Shown here: positions 1 to 11,873 of the stretch, piece after piece
How the letters are laid out: each line of letters begins with the position of its first letter
Position numbering within the stretch: position 1 is the stretch's first letter
NCBI RefSeq assembly: GCF_947623445.1
Contig: NC_135244.1
Location: forward strand, 1,860,001 to 1,924,000
Length of the DNA: 64,000 nt
Source: Clavelina lepadiformis
Taxonomy: Eukaryota > Chordata > Ascidiacea > Aplousobranchia > Clavelinidae
Reading direction: 5' to 3'
The notes under the pieces: generated by a model
Told to the model about the DNA's origin: nothing
The model's input: the letters and a program-made list of their open reading frames with translations, nothing else
Databases searched by the model: none
Made by a program: the position numbers and the translations under genes

Positions 1-84
1 ATCTAAATAAAGAAACGAAAGTTTGACTGTAAGGAAAATGTAACGGATACTGTATGATTTCAATGTTATAATGCTTTGATTTTT

Positions 85-251
85 AAGTTTTGTCGACCTT
101 TCAAAACCTGTCGCCCCTGGATAAATCCAGGATATCCAGATGGCTGCTACGACACTGCCAACGTGACAAATACATTGGCAACGACGGCTGAGAACACACA
201 GAAACAAATTACAGGTCGATCACGCTTAATCGGACCATTTTTGTGGGTATA
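85..251 (+). CDS. Possible last exon of an upstream secreted protein (partial)
   Basis: After a weak acceptor (TTTTTAAG) an open frame encodes a cysteine-containing stretch that includes CRPFKTCRPWINPGYPDGC and ends in TAA at about 249-251. The Cys/Pro/Gly content and a potential N-glycosylation site (NVTN) suggest an extracellular C-terminus. I do not recognise a family, and the rest of the gene would lie outside the window. It could be a chance open frame. Confidence 0.3.
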
Positions 252-305
252 ACTATATAACGACAACAACACACACAACATGGCAGCAACACTTGTTTAG
301 CAAAG

Positions 306-870
306 TATATTGAGGAAAAGTTCTCTATAATTGTGTGTTATCTGATGCCTGGCACCAACAGAAGTTGAAGATATGTGAGTGTAAGTTTATACATTTGAGC
401 CAAGAAATTCAATCGTTTTGATAAAAGGATTCTTGCTGGTGATTTATGACTCATTTTCATCCACAGACTGGCGGCTTGACCAAGGTTTTCCCTCGAGACC
501 GCAGCAAAGCGAATTGAAAATTCCACTAACGGATCACAATTGCTTTGAGAAATTTTATTGGAATTTTGTATCATCTTTTCACTCTAAACAGGTAGAAGTG
601 TTATTATTGATAAAAGCACAAACCTGTTCCAACTTTGGTGTAATTTATGACGTAAAACAAAATTAATCATGTCGTCATAACCACTCAAGTAATTGGGTGA
701 ACTACTTAAACAAATGACGGAACTTCAAAAATTTTACAGCGGGCGATATTCTGTTATTGGGAAAAGATATCAAGTGTACTGGAAGAGGCTTGAACACACT
801 CTTGAAACTTTTCTGAAACAATTTGACGAGTAAATTCAGTCCTTGACAGTTGTTCAAACTTAGTTTTGTA
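306..870 (+). repeat. Fused copy of the ficolin 5' and 3' flanks without the coding region
   Basis: Bases 306-526 closely match 1134-1354, the ficolin promoter/5'UTR region, including the donor-like GTAAGT and the acceptor ATCCACAG of a 5'UTR intron. Bases 538-870 closely match 3651-3979, downstream of the ficolin stop. The two blocks are joined with only about 11 bases between them, so this copy has both flanks of the gene but none of the 2.3 kb that holds the coding exons. It is either a tandem paralogue that lost its body or the state before the body arrived. Confidence 0.8.
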
Positions 871-1133
871 AACGACGCTTTGTAGTTATAATGTGAATTG
901 ACGTCAATTATTCCACCTAAGTTGTCTTTCTTGTTTTACAAAAAACCTATCTTACTTAGGTTTTCCAAATTTGCCTACAGTTCGTTTATTGTGTATATAT
1001 ATTCTATATTTATAGTCTATACTGTACGTGTAACTTTGTTGTAATGTGTTGTTTTAATAAGAGCTCCTTTTTGAAAGTTAAAATAGCTTTACATGACGGC
1101 GGCAACACATTTTTAGAAAAGTGAAAGTAGGCC

Positions 1134-1514
1134 TATATTGCGGAAAATTTCTCTATAATTGTGTGTTATCTGATGTCTGGCACCAACAGCAGTTGAAGAT
1201 ATGTTAGTGTAAGTTTATACATTCGAGCCACGAAACTCAATCGTTTTGATAAAAGGATTCTTGCTTGCGATTTATGACTCATTTTCATCCACAGGCTGGC
1301 GGCTTAAGCAAAATTTTCCCTTGAGACCGCAGCAAAACGAATGGAAAATTCCACAAGCAGCATTTTGCAGAAACCTCTTGAGTCTTGACTTGGAAGCAGC
1401 AGAATTAGCAAATTTGATTTGGAACCAAAGAAACTTTCAACGAGCAAGTTTTAAAGCAATTTTATACAACGAATAATCGTCAGAAATTCAGCATCTTTAT
1501 CTGAGGCATTTATC
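1134..1514 (+). promoter_or_regulatory. Ficolin 5'UTR region with a probable 5'UTR intron
   Basis: A donor (AGT|GTAAGT near 1208) and an acceptor (CCACAG near 1294) bracket a roughly 86-base intron ahead of the start codon. Both sites are preserved in the fused copy at 306-526, which supports them being real. No TATA box can be placed with confidence. Confidence 0.45.
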
Positions 1515-3302
1515 ATGAAATTAGCTTTTCTTTTCTTATCGTTTACTTGTTACGTCATAGTGACGTATTCACAAGAGTGTCGTCAGGTGATGATGACAGT
1601 GTGTGATGACGATGGAATGACGTCGAGGAGTGAGAAGGGGGAGAAAGGTGAGGTCGGATTACCAGGTAAAGCAGGAAGAGCAGGGATGAAAGGATCTAAA
1701 GGAGATCCTGGTAGAGTCGGGCGGAAGGGAAAATCGTGCGATTTGGGATCGCTAGGTGGCGACATCATGAGGAAACTCGAAGGTGAGTTGAACAAATCAA
1801 ACTTGATTGAAAATTATAAATAGAAATCATTTAACGATGATTTTATCGCTACCATGGTTTTTATATAGCAGTGCACGTATTCTATGTATGCTTGTAAACG
1901 TTTACTTTGGAAACATAAACAGCATGACATAGTTTATGCTGTTGCTTGCCAAGATATTTACTTGCAGAAACAATTAACTAGCAGTAGAAGGAAAAATACT
2001 TATAGTTTATTTCATTTCCTGTTTCAACAGAACTGCAGAAAATGCTAAACAATACACTTGCGCCAACTAGCAGCGTTCCATCAACCACCACTTCTGTGCC
2101 AACTAACAGCGTTCCATTAACCACCACTCCTTTGCCAACTACCAACGTTCCATTAACCACCACTCCTTTGCCAACTACCAGCGTTCCATTAACAACCACT
2201 CCTTTGCCAACTACCAGCGTTCCATTAACAACCACTCCTTTGCCAAATGCGTCATGTACTACGTCATCAAGCAACGGCAAGCAAAGATTGTCAAACGGGG
2301 ATGAAGTTTACTGCGAGGACGGATGGACGGTATTCTAGACTTGACAAGTTTTCACTTAATTAAAAGTTTTTCACTGAATATTTCTCTGGTAAATGTTTTG
2401 TTCAGGTATTTCAGCGACGATTTGACGGAAGCGTCGACTTCCAAGTCGGCTGGGATGCTTACGTCAATGGGTTTGGAAACAAGAGTGGCGAGTTCTGGCT
2501 CGGTTAGTGAAGGTAACGATTGCATTAAAGACTTATTTACAAATAGTATTCAATCACATAATTATCAGGTCTGCGAAAAATCCATCAACTGACCGAGGTA
2601 GAAGGCTGCAGACTGAGAGTAGATCTCAAGGATTTTGAGGGCAACCAGGCCTACGCCGAATACAGGTACTTGCTTCATGCGTCTCTTTCAGCTGAGGAGG
2701 CAACCAGCAGTTTAAACTGATATTGAAATGGAAACAATTTAAATGCTTTTCATGATATCAACGGTATGAAACGTTGTGAATTAAGAAAGCTCTTTGTGAG
2801 TTTCAATGGCTCTTTGACGCACCGCCAAAATGTCGGTTGAATTTTACTCATTGGTTGACAATTTGGTTTCAGGTCATTTTCTGTTGCTAACGAAGACGAT
2901 TTATTTCGTATTCGAGTCAGTGGTTACAGCGGGTCTGCAGATGACGATTTGAGGCATCACGACTACCACGTTTTCTCGACTTTCGATCGAGACAACGACC
3001 CTTAGTATGTCAATTTAAGCTTTTCAAGTTTTGCCATGACCACAGTCAAATATTCTGTTTGGACTCATTTATAATAAAACTTATTAATATGCTTTTTCAT
3101 ATATCTTAGCTCTGGTGCAAATTGCGCAACGCTCAAGGGGCGTGGTCAGGGCGGTTGGTGGTTCCATGGTAGTTGTTACCACTGCGCATTGAACGCCGCG
3201 TGGGGGCGTTCTGAGGGCAGCTACCACAACATCGTGTGGCAAGATTGGAAAGGTCCACGTCACGCACTCCAAGCAACTACAATGAAAGTTCGTTGCGATT
3301 GA
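1515..3302 (+). CDS. Ficolin-like lectin: collagen stretch plus fibrinogen-related domain
   Basis: Six coding exons (1515-1782, 2031-2329, 2406-2502, 2569-2665, 2873-3004, 3110-3302) join in phase to give 361 residues. Residues 1-20 are a signal peptide. Eleven Gly-X-Y triplets run from about residue 42 to 74 and end at a cysteine. A Thr/Pro repeat linker follows, then a fibrinogen-related domain with the classic [12 protein letters not shown] and [12 protein letters not shown] blocks, a DRDNDP calcium-site segment, and a C-terminal NIVWQDWKG...MKVRC. Ficolins are secreted pattern-recognition lectins that bind acetylated sugars and can start the lectin complement pathway through MASP proteases; that role is inferred here. 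The fibrinogen domain lacks most of its usual N-terminal third: only about a dozen residues lie between the first cysteine region and the GWTVFQRR block. Confidence 0.92.
2063..2245 (+). repeat. 36-base coding tandem repeat in the ficolin linker
   Basis: About four to five units of 36 bases encode a 12-residue motif close to [12 protein letters not shown]. The last units are nearly identical at the DNA level, which suggests recent slippage or conversion. The Thr/Pro composition suggests an O-glycosylated stalk between the collagen stretch and the lectin head. Confidence 0.85.
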
Positions 3303-3650
3303 TTCCAGCCAAAGCTCATCTGATAACTTTTATGACTGCATGGGTTGTCTTTAACTGAAAACATTCTGATACATAAACCACTTCTCAGCATCACTTTGTC
3401 GATGTGATTTGTTTAATGGCAGTTAATTTTATCCAGTGTTTAGGTTCTTACTTGAACAGAAATCGAAAAAGACATCTTACAGATCAAATAAGGTTTAAAG
3501 TTTTAAGTTGCGCGTCGACGAAAAGCAGAACACGTCGCTGTACCAGAGTATAAATGACGTCATAACCAGCGTTGCGTGTTCGTCATGTAGACTTAAAGAA
3601 ATTATCGCAGTGTTGCTAGGGACAACATATACTGAGAAGTAACTGATAAC

Positions 3651-3979
3651 AATTGCTTTGAGAAATTTTTCGGGAATTTGGTAACATCTTTTCACTCTAA
3701 ACAGGTAGAAGTGCTGTTATTGATAAAAGCAGAAACCTATTCCAACTTCGGTGTAATTTATGACGTAAAACAAATTTAATCATGTCATAACCACTCAAGT
3801 AATTGGGTGAACTACTTAAAAAAATGACGAAACTTCAAAAATTTTACACAGGCGATATTCTGTTATTGGGAAAAGATATCAACTATGCTGGGAGAGGTTT
3901 GAACACACTCTTAAAACTTTTCTGAAACAATTTGATAAGTAAACTCAGTCCTTGACAGCTGTTCAAACTTAGTTTTGTA
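3651..3979 (+). repeat. Ficolin 3' flank block, duplicated at 538-870
   Basis: This block is near identical over about 330 bases to 538-870 in the same orientation, with a few small indels. In this copy it lies about 350 bases beyond the ficolin stop codon. Confidence 0.85.
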
Positions 3980-4316
3980 TAGTTCAGATTCTGTCATATT
4001 GCTCATAAATATCTTTCTTGGGTCTGTAGTCGGCGTTGTCCCATTTAAATGGCTCCTTGCATATTCTTTGACAAAATGGTTGATCTTAGTTTGATAAACA
4101 CAGTAATTCTAAAACATTTTTATTCTTAAATACGTAAATAAACCATTTTCAATGCAGTGATGTTCTAGTAATGTTGCAAACTACAGTATTATAAATACAG
4201 TTAATCTACACTGAATAAAAGCTGCTATATAGGTAGCCTAAATACTTGCTGGCTGCTACCTTATCCAGTTGAAGCAGCAATAATGGTTCCACCTTCTTTC
4301 ACATCCCCTTGTGTTG

Positions 4317-4484
4317 CTATTGCTTGTTCTTATGTTGCATCCACAATCCTTGGAACGACTGAAGAATGATCTTGTACGGGCAAATGTACCTGCCAGACCC
4401 CAAACTCGTGCAATGAGCGTTGTCATCGCATGGTCGTTCATCGCACGGGTCTTCCCCTGTTTCACAACCGTTGGTTGCGTTCAT
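4317..4484 (-). pseudogene. Degenerate EGF-like fragment
   Basis: A 55-codon frame contains DPCDERPCDDNAHC...RYIC, which has the spacing of the first four cysteines of an EGF module (C-x4-C-x5-C-x8-C). The expected fifth cysteine is a tyrosine (TAC) and the frame then runs into unrelated sequence and a stop. No partner exon was found. It looks like debris of a host EGF-containing gene; a chance match cannot be excluded. Confidence 0.35.
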
Positions 4485-7029
4485 TTTTATTATACACTCT
4501 TTTGTAGTTTATATATATAAATAATATAAAACAAATATATAACTTTATAGCTTTTATTTGCTATTTATAGTGTCTGTTATATGTTTATACTTGCACGTTT
4601 ACAAGGTCATAGGTTTTATATTCGTTATGAATTCCTTGGAAGATGCTAACAGCTTCTTCACTTGTGGAGAAAAAAAACACAGTAGCCTAATTAAAAGCTG
4701 ATTATATTTGCTTATCGGCAATTTATTGTGGTATTGCTGTAGTCGCTTACAATGTCGCAATCAGTAAATACATAGAGCTTCCAGTTCTGTGTTTATTCAT
4801 AATAAAATTGCGTATACGTCCTACTGTAGATACTACATGCATAATATTGTTTGACCTGGTTCAAATTGCAAAAAAACTATGATTTACGAAAAAATTTGAA
4901 ATTAGGCTTAAAAAAAATTCCTGCTTATGCTAAAATTACGCGTTTTAGTTAAACCTGCAAACTTTGTTAAATTGTAAACCGAACTTGTCCGTACGTCGCA
5001 CACTTTTTTGCAATTTTTTCGAAACTCGGCAACCTTCTTTGTCAAATTATTTTCACAAATGGCCGCCACTTGATAAATTCATGGATTCAGATAAATTGTA
5101 AAAATGCAAAGGACATATGGAAAAAATTTAACTTTGTCTATTTTTTAGCAAAGTTTGCAAGTTTAACAAAATTTCCAAATCTATCTTGTCGTACCAATCG
5201 TGGGCAGCGTGGGGAACCCGGTGCACCCTGCATGATGATTAGAAATTCACAGATCATGGAGTAACACTATAAATTTATTGATTTTAAAAATCAGCTGGGC
5301 ACCAATATAGGCAATAGCTTATAGCTGGGGCTGTACTGCGATTTATGCAATAAAAATTTAGAAGTTCTTAATCCGGCATAAATTTCGGATTGTGTTATTT
5401 CTACCTTCTGTATATACTTAATGTTGCTTGCAATTGCGCAATTGTGCTCACTGCTTTGTCACATTTTTATCGGTAGGCCTAAGCGTAAAATTATGTTCTA
5501 TGTCGGAATCAATAATTATCACAGTGTCATTATTAGGCTTACGTCTTATACCATAACATAAGATTTCTTACTAAATGACTAAAACTCACTTCTTCTCAGG
5601 AGAATATCGAAAAAAAAGATTGCGAGGAGGAACGAATAGACATAATCCGACAGCAACATGCTTCAACAGATTTAATCTTGGCTGAAAAATGATCTTTGGA
5701 ACGTGACAATTGCTATCTTTATAAAATGTTTGAAAGAGTTATAATTATAACGTCCAAAGCTATTTTTGCTTGAGTAAACTTTTTTTATTAGGCTATTTAA
5801 AATGTGAAGTTGTTTTGCAAGAGAATGTTGTCAAGTTATGGAATACCTTCGGTGAGCTAAACCGAGCATTAAACGTGTTGATACTTAACATGAAAGCTTC
5901 TTGAAAGATATTAAAATATTATAAGCCTACTTGTTAATATCATATTTTAACGTTGGTGATTAAATATAAACCACTGTTAATTTTGACTAAATTGTGAAGT
6001 TAAAATCGACTGACAAGTTCATAAAGTTTTTTATTACCCCAGGTCGTAGTCATTCGGCAAAGCAGTGATTTTCAAGAGAATTTGCTGATATCTTCGACCG
6101 CGTAACCGTTTCCAAAAATACTTGAATGATTTTTCCAACCTCTGTTTTCTATGTTGTGTTGAGATTTTCAAAACGATTTGTTTAAGATAAAAGGAAGATC
6201 GGATTACACCAGTTCATTGAGCAAAGTAAGAAATTTTATTACGAAAAGCCTTTTTTTAAAACGGTAGCTGGTAATTTGTTTGTGAAAATGGTAACAAAAA
6301 TTCTGTTGTTGTGAGTTCATTGAACACCATAACATGCCAACATCTTTATGCCTGCAACAGCTCATAATAATACTTGTTAAAACTACCAACGTATCACCTT
6401 GATTTTCCAAACGATTTGTCCAAAGTTAAAGGAAGATTAATTCAGCAAGTATCCCAAATTGTTTACCACTCTGCTTTTAAAAGTAAATTGGTGAAGAAAA
6501 AACATTACTGAAGAAACAGATTGCTTAATTATATCACAAAACTAAAGAACAATATCGCAGTCATCCGAGGAACACAATTCATGACCAACAATTAATGAAT
6601 AGCGCAGGAAACAAAGATTGTAACAAAACATGGCTACTCAATTTTTGTTCAGGCAAAATTAAAAAAATGAACAAATCTCTGTCCAACATATGCATACGTT
6701 ATACACTAAATATGCTATCAACTATCAGGTTATTAGTAGGTTACCGCAAAACAGGTAACAACAATGTGGTTAACGTACCCACATTTTAACAAATGATGTT
6801 TCTTCAAAGTATGCATCTACAATCAAAACACATACGAGAACATTGAGTGCAAAATAATACAATGTATTTTACAATAAAACTAATTTAATTCAACGCAAAC
6901 ACTTGTTAGACCACTAAAAATAAAAACTAATCATTTGAACATTGGAGATAAAAAACAATTCATTTTGAAATGAAGAGTCATATATAAAAACTTTGTTTGG
7001 TTTATCCAGAAGATGTTAAGCAAATCTCA

Positions 7030-10000
7030 TTAATCGATCTGTACTTGGCTGTTGTTGATATTATAGACGGGACCTGAAAAACAAACAAAAACACGGCAAA
7101 TCTAAAAGGAAAATAAGCCATGGTAATTCGTTTACTCATAATTATCACTTAGATCTTTGTTTAAAACAGTAACAACACAATGTTGTGGTGATTGTATAAC
7201 GACCCCGACTACATGCGTAATTAGCGAACAAGATTGCAAAGAAAAACATCCTTTACTAAGAGCATTTACTTTGTGGTTGTTCTGGAGGTGACGGGAAGAA
7301 AAAGTTATTCGATTTGATAATTTCCATCGAGTCTTTGAACTTTATTTCGTAAGTAAAGTCTGCCTCTTCCAAACCCAAGTCCTCGCGACGGTTTCTCACG
7401 CGGAAGAGGGACATACACCTTGTGCCTTGCTCAAAGAGCTGACTGATGCTCATTTCCTTTGACGCCGGCTCGATTAAAGCATTCGAGCTTCTGATGCTTA
7501 TCGTAACAGTGTCATCGCCATCTTTCCAGCTTAAATTACAAAAAAAACTAATCAAAGCAAAGGGTTGAAAACGTGTTTAAATAAAATCATTCTCAGTTGG
7601 AAGAGCATCAGCTTTAATGGAAAACTGATTTGGCGTTCTGAAAGCTAGGACCATCAACTAACCAGGAGTAACTCTTAACTTACAGTATGTTCATTGGTTT
7701 AAGAATACCTGGGGACGTGCAAAAGCTTTTCAATATGAAATCATCATAAACAACATATAATTTCAGATGAAATCTGCCGATACTTATTTCTTATCTTACA
7801 AAAATTTGAAGTTTTCTTTAAAGGCTTCTCCGACCTGAAGCTTGCTGTCGTCAGTCATGACGTCATCTTTGAGCTCCCACACAAGAACGGGATCGTTGGA
7901 TGTGTTTGGATTGAGGTAGCAGACATGATACAGTTGCTTTGTGAACATTTTCCTCTTAACGTAATCAGTGACAACGTCGAACCTAAGACAGAAATTCCAG
8001 ATTCGAACTTCAAGCCAAAATTGCAAAAGGCTTAATTAATTGCAACGCACCAAGAAACTTTCACAAGCTTTTACTGTAATCTTGTTGCTAAATCTCAATC
8101 GCCATTGCTAGTCCTCACGTGCTACGTCAGTACAGGAAGCGATAAAGGTTTCGACAAAGCCGTTTTTCGTTACTTTAAACATTCGCAACCGACGAATAAC
8201 GTACTTTAAAGTTTCAAAAACCGTAATCATTATAAAGTATAAAGTCGTACATTTCCCAACAACTGCTCAATATTCACTACAACTCATCATACTAGTCTTT
8301 GTGTGTAAGTTTACAACGCACGAGGTCGACCTTAGCCATACTACGTCTGATCGCGTCACTCGTATTTTCCTGTGGCCTAGCTTTCATTGAAGTTCAGTCG
8401 ATCGTCGACATGATCATTCTACGGAGACGTCGACACACGTCAGTGATGGGCGGTTACGGTTGCATAGCTACAACGAAAATTTCCATAGAGCTTCAAGGAG
8501 AACAAAGGCACATTGATTTACGGCAGCTTGCGAAAAAAGCTTTTTGTCAGCTTTGAAAGAAATACATCCCACCTTTTCCCAAAACAGCGATATTTCTGTA
8601 GCCTTCTTTGCAGATTGTGTGGATTGTGTGTGCAGATTTAGTTAATAGTAAAAGATTAGTCAACATTTCTTTTGTATTCATTCCATTCCACCTGTGTTTT
8701 TCTGCATCCACTGAGAGTTGCAAGTTCTATGACAGAACAATTAACATAATTATAAATTTCATTTTAATGCTACAACGTAGATCTCATGAAAAATGGATGG
8801 AAATACGATAAAACTTACTTCGACAAGATGCTTCAAAATGTGATCGTCAACAACCATAAAATCACTTTGTTGCTCTTCCTCGTTTACGATTGAGGCCAAC
8901 AACACAGAGCTTATCACATCCAGGCAAGACCAGTTGCGTATCTACGACCATAAACATATTGGGTAATTATTGATGTGGAAATGCTATAATGCAAATTGCA
9001 GAGAACACTTGGTCTTTTCTGATTGAATTAGTAAATAACTAAGTATATTTTAAAAACGTTTAAGTGTTAGTTTCAAGCAACCTTAACATTGGTCGCATTG
9101 CGGGAATAATGCTTGAGTAGTTCAACAATGTCAAGATGAATCAGATAGTTCAGGTTGTCTTGAAATTTGGCGCAGTTGTATAGAATGACCATGGCTTGAA
9201 AAACGATAAATCCATTGCTCTGTATTGAAGTCAACTAATAATTGTTTGTAAAACACAAAAACATAATTCAGTCATCTGCACAGCATACTGGCTACTCAAA
9301 TTAAAACCACAAAAGTTAGTTAAAATATGGTTTACGTAAATAAACTTACAGCGCGTTTACTTACATTCCTATCTTGGTTAAATGAATCTTTAAAGTATTT
9401 TAAATCTTTAACAAGAAAATCAAGCACGCCACATTTTCTGCATTCATCACAAAACGTTTCACTTTTGTCAGTTCCTCCCCATAAAACATCTCTCACTGCT
9501 TCAAAAATCTCACAGCTGTATATAATACAATAAAAAGGGAAGAACTTCTAACAAATAGAAATCTTTAATCATTTTTGTATTTAATCTATCACATGAAATT
9601 ATTTACTCTTCTGTTGGATAGTTTCCATCTTTATAGCCAAGAACTTCCAGATATCCATAAAGTGTTTTCACGCCTCCAGCATCTGCGATTAGATTCGAAA
9701 CACTCAAAGACTCTTCAGATTCGAGCTAAAAGAAAAGGCAGCAGTTTGAATGAGTCTGAGCCACAATGAAATTAAGTCAATGTAAGCTTTTTGTATTTAA
9801 AAATGATTGTAAAATGTCATAGAAACAATAGCAGTTGTTAATATCGGGCAAAACTGCCAGCAAATGTAACATTTCCCCCTCCTATTTCTATTAGTTTATT
9901 AATTATGAAAACCCAATCTCATATTAGACTATCCTATATTTTATGCTAGCAAGTTGGCAACTCGCATGCTAAGCACGTGCTCATCTATCCTGGTTAGGTT

Positions 10001-10557
10001 ATTTATTTTATTACGATTGTTTGTTTTTTAATTTATGAAATTTGTAGATTTTCAAAGGTTTTTATAAAGTAAACGTGGTCTCTGTACAAAGTTAATACAC
10101 ATATATAGAAAAAGTTCGGTCTAGTGCAGAAGTGCACAACCACAAGATACATTTCTACACCAGACAACACTCCGGGTGCTCAGTGGTCAGCAGATTGTGC
10201 CCAGCCATCAGCAGATTGCCATTGCTCAATCTGTGACCAGTCAACCGTGCAAGATGCTGCAAAACTGTTGCGTTTACATTGTATCGTTTGTAATTACAGT
10301 GCTAATTAATAGCTTCTGTGGCGCTGAAAACTAACTAAGCAGCCTAAGTTTATAATAATAAGCGATTGCCCCGTCTTATACGTATTTTAATGCAACATTT
10401 CACGATGGGCGAAACGTCTTACTCACGTTTGTGAGCTGGACAAATGTTTTTAATATAGGCTTCAGGTCTGGATTTAGACTGGACGTATCTATCAGTTGAT
10501 TTAAATACGACTCGAGCTTGTCCAAATATTCCGTAATAGTTGACTGCTGGGGATTGT
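7030..10557 (-). CDS. ARM-like repeat protein with a short RHIM-like C-terminal tail (5' end not found)
   Basis: Minus-strand exons: 10427-10557, 9607-9725, 9365-9515, 9082-9219, 8819-8941, 7800-7982, 7270-7529 and 7030-7073 (TAA). The first five join in phase and encode helical segments typical of ARM/HEAT repeats (for example CGVLDFLVKDLKYFKDSF, VILYNCAKFQDNLNYLI). The last three join in phase and form a separate C-terminal region. The step from 8819 to 7982 does not fit in phase, so at least one exon in 7983-8818 is missing from this model, or these are two genes. The final exon ends PVYNINNSQVQID. Some invertebrate TIR- or kinase-linked ARM proteins have similar repeats, but no TIR domain is visible. 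Start codon and upstream exons were not found in 10558-11873, so the function is unknown. Confidence 0.65.
10115..10150. repeat. Single arm of the hairpin element seen at 39214-39319
   Basis: About 35 bases match one arm of the inverted repeat at 39.2 kb, including AGTGCACAACCACA. No facing arm lies nearby. It sits between the first two exons found for the ARM-like gene. Confidence 0.6.
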
Positions 10558-11873
10558 CTGCAAAATACAAAAAAAATATTACTGTCGTTTAGTGTATTGC
10601 TTTTGCTTCAGCGGAAAGCAACCGTTCTCTGGGATTGGTTTAAGTTTTGACACAATTTCGTTCGAGAAAGCATTAACACTGACACAGCTAACAGAGTTCA
10701 AACATATCAGCCAGACACATCGCCTGTATTAGAGACGTCACATTTGTTTTTTACAATGTAATCGCTCGATGTCCTTGTACGTCAAACTACTATTTTCTAC
10801 TGCTTTGTTTGATTACTCGGTCTCGCCGACCTTAATTAAACACCATACTAAAACTATTCACCAGTTGTTCATACTTTGAACTATTTCTTCGCCACTTGCA
10901 TGATCTTTAGTCGTGTGTTTGTCCATTTTTCAAGCTCTCGATGGCAGCAATATAAATTCATTAAAGAAAACTACAGTATTAGCAAAAGTACATTTCTATC
11001 CTAATACTCATATTCATAATCACACGATTAACATCGGCCTTTTTCAGTTCAACAACATTTTCCATAAATTATACCGCAAAATAAATCACAACTGCCATTT
11101 AATCTTCCTTTCATAAAATGTGTTTTGTTGTAGCTTGCTCAGGGTAAACTGTAACGAAAAGCGGAACTTGTCGTGTTTTCGAAACTTGGCTGAATTGAAA
11201 CTACACAGTAATAAGGTATGATGACTTACCGGCGACCACTGGCGGTAAATGAACTTCCGAATTTTAGCCGCTAATCAAAGGCGAGCGGTAGACAAACCTG
11301 GGGACCATATTATTAGAAATTTATTTAAACCGACTTTAGTCTTCGGCAAACTGCATTTCAAGGCACTCGTGTAAATGAACATGAAAATACTAAAATCAAA
11401 TACACGTAAACTACAATCTTTTATAGCCAGAAACGTAACAAGTGGTCTTGCCACAATGACAAGAGTTTTAAGTACAAGGGCAAAAGCAACGAGTTAAATA
11501 GCAGGCCTTGCTGTGGAAGCTGATATTGCACAGATTCAGTTAGATTTGTCCACAAAGGCTTAGGGAATTCATTCTGAGTTCATTTGTCGAAGAAAAAGTG
11601 ATTATAAATTTCATCATTCGTTTTTTGCTTCAAAGACCTGCAAGAAAGTGTTTCCTGGGTTCCTTCCATTCAATGTCGCTTGTTGCATAATCTCACTTTC
11701 TCAAATTTAAATTGTGTTGCTTCGTCTCGAAAATTTGAAAAAAGTCCATCGTATTGAAGCAACACTTTAAGCATATGTCAAGAACCACATAAAAAATTCG
11801 AACATCCTATTGTTCGAAGTTGTACGAAAATAAGTTTATATGTTGGCATTCTGAAACGCCGCTTGTTGCGAAG
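10558..11873. other. Region upstream of the ARM-like exons and downstream of LMAN2
   Basis: One good donor-like site (GCCG|GTAAGT, exon side ending near 11230 on the minus strand) fits the phase of the exon at 10557, but the frame before it meets a stop without an ATG. I therefore do not call it. Nothing else was recognised. Confidence 0.4.

Larger units (their letters stand above)
3303..7029. other. Gene-poor stretch between ficolin and the ARM-like gene
   Basis: It contains the 3' flank block 3651-3979 shared with 538-870, a degenerate EGF-like frame at 4317-4484 (minus), a very short Gly-X-Y run near 5206-5235 (plus), and otherwise AT-rich sequence. No convincing exon chain was found. Confidence 0.5.

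Noticed and set aside
4955-5175. Imperfect inverted repeat (CTGCAAACTTTGTTAAA and a facing copy)
   Set aside because: The arms match only weakly in AT-rich DNA and no target duplication or clear ends were found.
8299-8556. 85-codon plus-strand frame in the gap of the ARM-like gene
   Set aside because: It starts at a non-ATG codon and shows no domain. A promoter-like, CpG-rich stretch is an equally good reading.
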